A program made the position numbers and the translations under genes. Shown piece by piece: positions 61,669-64,000 of a stretch of DNA of 64,000 nt; position 1 is the stretch's first letter, and each line of letters opens with the position of its first letter. The DNA lies in assembly GCA_014338405.1 (NCBI GenBank), contig JTDE01000425.1:45496-109495 (forward strand). Direction: 5' to 3'. The stretch comes from Paragonimus skrjabini miyazakii (lineage: Eukaryota > Platyhelminthes > Trematoda > Plagiorchiida > Troglotrematidae). The notes under the pieces are model-generated. The model worked only from the letters and a program-made list of their open reading frames with translations. It was not told where the DNA came from and did no database searches.

Positions 61669-61885
61669 GTCCTCCATAAACCCAATGAATTCAGGACAAA
61701 CCGATAACATAAAAGGAATCAACCTACTGCTAATTAACGCTGGGAACGAGCAGTTTAGCAAAACTATTCTCAGCGAGAACAGTCTTACCAAACAAGGGCG
61801 AGCTGCCAACCACGGCTGCGACGTTTTGTCTGCTGTTTTGTTCGATAATGAATTATATGATAGCGTTGGACACAAAAGGGACTGA
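61669..61885 (+). CDS. candidate terminal exon, unknown protein
   Basis: The acceptor AGCTTTTACTTCAACAG opens 71 codons to TGA at 61883-61885. The frame reads SINPMNSGQTDNIKGINLLL, then SENSLTKQGRAANHGCDVLS, and LFDNELYDSVGHKRD at the end. The minus strand is also open for 72 codons here, so strand choice rests on the acceptor and on composition. Confidence 0.3.
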
Positions 61886-63169
61886 CATACAAAAATTTCG
61901 TGAACGAGGTGTGAGGCGCATAACCGAAGGTGAAAAACTCAGCATCTGCAAGAATGTTATGCAGGCTGATTTCCGTAGTAATTTATTTTGAATTGAGCAT
62001 ATGATTCAGATTCAAATCTTTGACTCAAAATTAATTCACGCGCCACTAGTGCAGTGAACAATCAAAAAGAGTCGTGCACAGAAAAGAAGGGAAAACAACT
62101 GTTCGTATATAGATTTCTGTCGGTGAATTAATTCCAATCCCGACTAAGTTAGAAAGTTCTAGTTAGCCTTGAGGATATGAAAATGAGAGAGTTCGGATAG
62201 CGGGTCTCAATATCGATCAGTGCATGCAAGAAAATGCTGTAAGCTTTGAGCAAACGTTTCAAGGGCTTACACAGTAACACCCAAAAATGATTACCAGAGG
62301 GAGAAAACAGACAGAAGGAAGGGACTGTTTCTTAGGATTATGAGAGTAAACCCATCCGTCTGTGGGCTGAATATGCGTAAAGTACCAACGCTGGTTTGCA
62401 GTTGCTGCGGAGATGTTTGGACAACAGGCATTAATAAGCTTATCACTTTAGATTCAAGTTCATGAGAAGGCATGGCTGGACTAACTATGCGACAAGGATA
62501 TGCACTACTGATAAGCTCTAAAAAGGGCGAAACTCGAGTCTACTGCTTCCTTTCAAAGTGGGCTAGCCGAAAGGCTTATCTGAATGCAAAGGCCGCGATA
62601 AAGTGTGGGTGATGTTCAGTTTTGAAATAACTTAAATCCCCGAATCTTTACTACTGACTCTGTAAATGACGGGAATGTACACAAATTCAGGTTGTTTATG
62701 CCATCCGTCAGAGGTTCACCTTACGGCCCCACTAATGAAGGCCACCAGAACAGACAACAAAGTATCAGTCATTTTTTATTATAATCTTCTATCCCAATGC
62801 TTAAAATAACGGAAGTTCCAGGCCTATATGGGAAATGGTACGGACAAATGAGAAGAGTGAATCAGTAATATTTAACAAAGGTAGAAGAGTTTTTATGTAT
62901 ATTGGAGCTGTTGTCTATCTGGACCACTGGAACAAGTCGCTTTTGATGCAGGAGGACAACTCCAAGCCTTCATGGACGAGGGCAGTGAGAAGTTCAAATC
63001 GAAACAAGAAGTTCAATTTCCTATCTGACCAAAGTACTTTTTCAGTTATACATCCCATCAAAACACTTAAGATTACCCTGGTGGTCGAGTAAAACATCCA
63101 GCGGACCTTACAAACATGTTGATTCAACAAACCTGGAAAATGATATGGAACGATAGATAGACTTCGTAC
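61886..63169. other. non-coding; contains a truncated SINE
   Basis: Apart from the SINE at 62490-62625 nothing is recognised. Confidence 0.5.
62490..62625 (+). mobile_element. 5'-truncated SINE copy
   Basis: GCACTACTGATAAGCTCTAA, GCGAAACTCGAGTCTACTGC and GTGTGGGTGATGTTCAG match the body and end of the copy at 53,250-53,370. The tRNA-like head is absent. Confidence 0.65.
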
Positions 63170-63335
63170 CTGCGGATTATTTACTGTTTCCCAAGAGTCC
63201 ACACACTCTTTCACAGCGCGAGACAATCTAGTTAGACTGGCAACACGAGAGAATACAACGTTTTGGAGATAGTCGCAATCACATAATCGTCGACCTTCAC
63301 ATAGTAATTGTTTCTCATTCTGCCCAACACTGTTA
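63170..63335 (-). CDS. Cys-containing exon of an unrecognised minus-strand gene
   Basis: The donor AATCCGCAG/GTACGAAG closes 55 codons plus one base after the acceptor GTTACCCTTGTAG. The product is NSVGQNEKQLLCEGRRLCDC, then DYLQNVVFSRVASLTRLSRA, then VKECVDSWETVNNPQ. The frame continues open to 63362, so an earlier acceptor would add about nine residues, including a further Cys pair. The Cys-rich first third followed by a helix-like stretch looks like genuine protein. I cannot assign a family. It ends phase 0 and does not join the tincar-like exon at 27563. Confidence 0.4.
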
Positions 63336-63521
63336 CTACAAGGGTAACACAGTTCGGAAATCTACCATACTTCTGCCCACGTCAGTTCCAAGTTCTGATT
63401 TCAAAATTGGTAAAATCACTGAGCTCAGATTAATAAAAGCACAGGTCATGGTTTGCTTTGTTTAGTTTGTCAGTTAGTTTATGCATGCACAACGCATATA
63501 TGCATGTATGACTCCACATGC

Positions 63522-63549
63522 GTCCGTGTGTGTGTGTGTGTGTGTGTGA
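63522..63549. repeat. (GT)n microsatellite
   Basis: A GTGTG run of about 28 bases (reads as CA on the minus strand). Confidence 0.95.
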
Positions 63550-64000
63550 AAGCGACCGTCTGACAGCAAAACCGACTCCGGTGAAGTAACGCAAGACATG
63601 ACTCATCGACTTGTCTACTGCTTTCACCACTAACATCTCACTTTAAGAGAAATCACTTCGGAAGAGTGAACCGTGAGGACAATTTCTCAGACCTGACTGT
63701 GTGTACACAATGGAGAAGGATCTAGAAATGACCACGGCTAAACAGGAAATGAGTCTCTGAATGAGATTGGGCCATTCTTAGAATGTTCGTTTCTTATCGT
63801 ATATCTAGCAACATGGGAAAATGACCTAATTGTCTGGTTTGCTTCCTCCGTTTCGTTTCAAAGATTTGCCATAACGCATCAGTGAGAAGAAATGGTAATT
63901 AATTACACTGACTAGAAATGGACTGCCACTATTTATGTGGAAACGTCGTGCAAGTCGACTGAAAACAAACAATAACGCGCAATAGGTGTTGTCGGTCCAA
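63550..64000. other. non-coding right edge, no gene seen
   Basis: No supported feature. The minus-strand gene of 63170-63335 may have further exons here or beyond the window. Confidence 0.4.

Overview
The window looks like a sparse animal nuclear genome, most likely a parasitic flatworm (trematode). It is AT-rich (about 60% by eye) and holds short exons with canonical GT/AG borders separated by kilobase introns. There are no operons or bacterial ribosome-binding signals. The repeats fit: a Penelope-like retroelement with a GIY-YIG domain, tRNA-headed SINEs, a solo LTR and a Gypsy integrase relic. The flatworm assignment is inference; no sequence was compared with a database.

The best-supported gene is a multi-exon minus-strand gene from about 27.56 kb down to its stop codon at 10.65 kb. 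Its largest exon (26467-27563) encodes about five transmembrane helices. Six or more downstream exons encode a long Ser/Asn/Thr/Pro-rich cytoplasmic tail ending in Ser-Gln-Val, a class I PDZ-ligand pattern. The layout and several motifs recall the Tincar family (eight-pass membrane proteins first described in Drosophila cardioblasts), so I call it tincar-like with moderate confidence. Splice phases agree across 26467-27563 / 24374-24443 / 22321-22496, across 18197-18389 / 16584-17096 / 15535-15601 / 12669-12986 / 10650-11539. At least one small exon is still missing between 22321 and 18389. The 5' exons, which should carry the remaining helices, are not confidently found.

Other gene pieces are weaker: a plus-strand terminal exon at the left edge (76-219), a possible two-exon minus-strand gene for a 118-residue basic protein (48910-47930), a Cys-containing minus-strand exon at the right edge (63170-63335), and phase-compatible exon pairs near 33 kb (minus), 32 kb (plus) and 55-56 kb (plus). 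None of their products was recognised.

Repeats explain much of the rest. A 619/620-bp near-identical inverted repeat encloses a 1.2-kb spacer at 6667-9113. A degenerate Penelope-like element at 52026-54024 is framed by inverted copies of its own 3' end and interrupted by a SINE. A tRNA-derived SINE family occurs in several copies. There is a solo LTR at 13824-13992, a Gypsy integrase relic near 40 kb and a few microsatellites. Most of the remaining DNA is intron or intergenic sequence in which I see no gene.
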